Source: Trichomonas tenax (taxonomy: Eukaryota > Parabasalia > Trichomonadida > Trichomonadidae). Taken from it: a stretch of DNA of 40,184 nt. A program made the translations under genes and the position numbers. Position 1 is the stretch's first letter; each line of letters starts with the position of its first letter. The notes beneath the pieces are model-generated. The model did no database searches. It saw only the letters and a program-made list of their open reading frames with translations, and had not been told where the DNA came from. Positions 38,576 through 40,184 of this stretch are shown piece by piece. The stretch is from contig JALKBU010000437.1 in assembly GCA_023091735.1 (NCBI GenBank), forward strand, positions 1 through 40,184. Direction: 5' to 3'.

Positions 38576-38774
38576 ATTTATAAATGTAATTTTGTAGAAT
38601 TAAAGAAGTTATTGTTATTGATCAATCAAATTGTGTATTTCTACTTTAAAAATTATAAAAATAAAATATATTGTTTAAAAGAATCCATTTTGTTGGTATA
38701 TATAAGGGTATTGAAGATAAATTTGATAAAATAGAATAGTTTAATCAAATAATAAAAAATAAATCCTCTAAAAA
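38576..38774. terminator. Convergent 3' region with poly(A) signals
   Basis: 199 bases between two convergent genes. The 531-aa gene stops in TAAA, and several TAAA or AATAAA-like runs occur on both strands (for example 38659-38666 and 38749-38764). Consistent with 3' end formation; no other feature. Confidence 0.4.
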
Positions 38775-39950
38775 TTAGAGCATAGTCAATAAATCATCCT
38801 GAAGGTTGATGAAAGCGATGGAGTTTCCAACAGACAACCGATGAATCATTGGTGGTTCCATCAATGGAGCACCTAAGAAGCCATAAATCGCTCTCTCATT
38901 TTCACGATAAACAAGCGAAGTTGTTGCTGTCCTTGGAAGCATGAAGAGGCCATTTTCATCAACATTACCATCTGCTGCTGAAACAGATTCACCATCAGGA
39001 GCAATATGGAAAACAAACCATGATTCTCTCTTGAGATGGAACGCGTAAACATACGTGTAATCTTCATTTGCGCGTCCACCGAGTAAAATCAAGACTGGAC
39101 CAGCTTGCACCATAGAAGAGTTCGTTATCTTTGTGTTGATTTTGACGCCCTTCGGCATAATCTGTCCAATCTCGTTCGTATCAAGATTTATCGTCATAAC
39201 AGGAGCGTTGTCTTCTTTAGCGCCACCATGAATGTATAGACGGTTATCAATCAAGCAGAATGGTGTTCCTGTTCTTCCTTTCACGTCTACATTCAAGAAG
39301 TGCCATGTCTTCGTTTCTGTCTCAAGGATACTTAAATCTGACAAATAGTTTCCGTTATATCCGCCCCATATGAATACTTTATTGCCGTATGCTTGGACAA
39401 CAGGTGCTGTTCTTGCAGCCGGAACAGGGCCTTTGCATTCAGGACGAAGAATTTCAAACGTCTTAACGTTGATTAAATGAAAGTCTGCCATATACTGTTT
39501 GTCAGCATAGCCTCCAAAGATTACGAGATAATCATTTAATAGGGTCGCTCTCGCACCAGATCTTGGCATAAGATCAAAACCATTGCACGAAAGCTGTGTC
39601 CAAGTCTTATTAGCGAAGTTAAAGACCCAGACATCATTAAGAGGTAGATTTTCTTTGTTCAAACCATATCCAATGTAAAGTAATCCGTTATTAGAATCAT
39701 ATGCACTGAAATGCGATGACCTTGGACAGGGCCCAGGCCCATTAGTATTCAATAGCGACCACACAGCTTGCTCCCAGCCCTTCAAAAGTGTCGGATTGTG
39801 AACAACAGCGCAAGATGTTATCGGTTGATGCGTAACTAATGAGTCATCTTTGTTGTCTGACCTGTATCCGGACATAGGAACGTATTCGTCGGGAGCTAGA
39901 TAAGCAAAAGCTTGTGGATATGAATTAACAACACTACTTTTAGGTCCCAT
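38775..39950 (-). CDS. Kelch-repeat beta-propeller protein
   Basis: A 391-aa protein from the ATG at 39950. That start is chosen over an in-frame upstream ATG (40040) because an initiator lies 5 bases before it. Kelch blades are visible as hydrophobic strand, GG, then W or Y: LLYIGYGLNKENLPLNDVWV, LVIFGGYADKQYMADFHLI, VFIWGGYNGNYLSDLSIL, LYIHGGAKED and LILLGGRANEDYTYVYAF. A sixth degenerate blade follows. PRSGARATL and AARTAPVV match the inter-blade R(S/T) patterns. There are no BTB, F-box or RING domains, so it is a stand-alone propeller, probably a protein-protein interaction module (RABEPK/LZTR-like in style). No signal peptide. Confidence 0.85.
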   Translation of the reverse strand: MGPKSSVVNSYPQAFAYLAPDEYVPMSGYRSDNKDDSLVTHQPITSCAVVHNPTLLKGWEQAVWSLLNTNGPGPCPRSSHFSAYDSNNGLLYIGYGLNKENLPLNDVWVFNFANKTWTQLSCNGFDLMPRSGARATLLNDYLVIFGGYADKQYMADFHLINVKTFEILRPECKGPVPAARTAPVVQAYGNKVFIWGGYNGNYLSDLSILETETKTWHFLNVDVKGRTGTPFCLIDNRLYIHGGAKEDNAPVMTINLDTNEIGQIMPKGVKINTKITNSSMVQAGPVLILLGGRANEDYTYVYAFHLKRESWFVFHIAPDGESVSAADGNVDENGLFMLPRTATTSLVYRENERAIYGFLGAPLMEPPMIHRLSVGNSIAFINLQDDLLTML

Positions 39951-39955
39951 AATAA

Positions 39956-39962
39956 TAAATGA
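39956..39962 (-). promoter_or_regulatory. Initiator TCATTTA of the Kelch gene
   Basis: On the minus strand TCATTTA ends 5 bases before the ATG at 39950, deciding the start in favour of MGPKSS. Confidence 0.6.
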
Positions 39963-40036
39963 ACTGAATTTATTTCTTTTGGAAAAATTTTTATAAAAAG
40001 TAGGGTCTAACAAAAATTCACCGGGTCGAAAATAAG

Positions 40037-40156
40037 TCATTCAGTACAAATCAGATGGAAGCAAGCTTGCTTGTATGCTAGGAAATGTGTAGTGATAGAT
40101 AGTTATTGTAACTGAATTTGTTGCAAGCTTGCTTCGATCTGATTTGTACTGAATGA
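40037..40156. repeat. 120-bp unit bounded by 34-bp inverted repeats (one mismatch)
   Basis: The 34-base arm 40037-40070 (TCATTCAGTACAAATCAGAT, then one variable base, then GAAGCAAGCTTGC) is reverse-complemented at 40123-40156 with a single mismatch. The spacer is 52 bases. Each arm also ends in the 10-base palindrome GCAAGCTTGC. It lies about 75 bases upstream of the Kelch initiator. Near-identity implies a recent origin; a MITE or palindromic repeat element is likely. Confidence 0.75.
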
Positions 40157-40184
40157 GCTTGTTTGCAAATTAAAATTGTGATCA

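Noticed and set aside
38775..40040. Longer Kelch protein starting at ATG 40040
   Set aside because: That ATG lies in the inverted repeat and has no initiator. The ATG at 39950 has a TCATTTA initiator 5 bases upstream and removes 30 residues that show no conserved pattern.
1..40184. CRISPR array or bacterial operon structure
   Set aside because: No regularly spaced short repeats. Promoter motifs, gene families and IFT172 show eukaryotic nuclear DNA.

Overview
The window looks like nuclear DNA of a trichomonad parabasalid, most likely Trichomonas vaginalis or a close relative. It is AT-rich, and every intact gene is a single uninterrupted reading frame. Start codons sit just downstream of TCAYWY-type initiators (TCACTTT, TCATTTT) or of CCTTT / AACGAT motifs, all characteristic trichomonad promoter elements. 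Many stop codons are embedded in TAAA, the trichomonad poly(A) signal. The decayed families are also typical of trichomonad genomes: BspA-like LRR proteins, DUF3447-type ankyrin proteins, glycine-rich proteins and Pmp-like surface proteins. The species is inferred; no search was run.

Layout. 1.0-2.6 kb: PDI-like thioredoxin-fold protein that lacks the CxxC site. 3.0-4.0 kb: small Cys-rich surface-type protein. 5.5-8.1 kb: GH31 alpha-glucosidase (glucosidase II alpha type) with a C-terminal membrane anchor. 8.15-12.1 kb: a graveyard of glycine-rich, BspA and surface-protein remnants; one glycine-rich remnant is split by a ~710-bp insertion flanked by an 11-bp target duplication. 12.2-17.2 kb: IFT172. 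17.3-18.1 kb: UBXN4-like UBX protein. 18.2-22.3 kb: a possible MITE, a broken ankyrin gene and a broken surface-protein gene. 22.7-25.4 kb: 901-aa helical protein of unknown function. 26.8-27.1 kb: ~108-bp tandem repeat in front of the ribosomal protein eS6 gene (27.2-27.8 kb). 28.1-28.8 kb: tetraspanin. 29.2-30.3 kb: two degenerate reading frames, one with a duplicated module, from a probable mobile or viral-type element. 30.6-32.0 kb: DNAJC3/P58IPK-like TPR-J protein. 32.2-35.5 kb: broken auxin-efflux-carrier-type transporter, frameshifted E2F-like winged-helix protein and two tandem broken Pmp-like genes. 37.0-38.6 kb: 531-aa unknown protein behind a triplicated promoter motif. 38.8-40.0 kb: Kelch-repeat protein with a near-perfect inverted repeat upstream.

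How the genes relate. Trichomonad genes are normally transcribed singly, and each intact gene here has its own candidate promoter. Four of the ten intact genes nevertheless point to the endoplasmic reticulum folding and degradation pathway (PDI-like, GH31 glucosidase, UBXN4-like, DNAJC3-like). IFT172 serves flagellar assembly and eS6 serves the ribosome. The 8-12, 18-22 and 29-36 kb blocks hold almost only decayed multigene-family members and repeats, so the window alternates between conserved housekeeping islands and rapidly turning-over accessory DNA.
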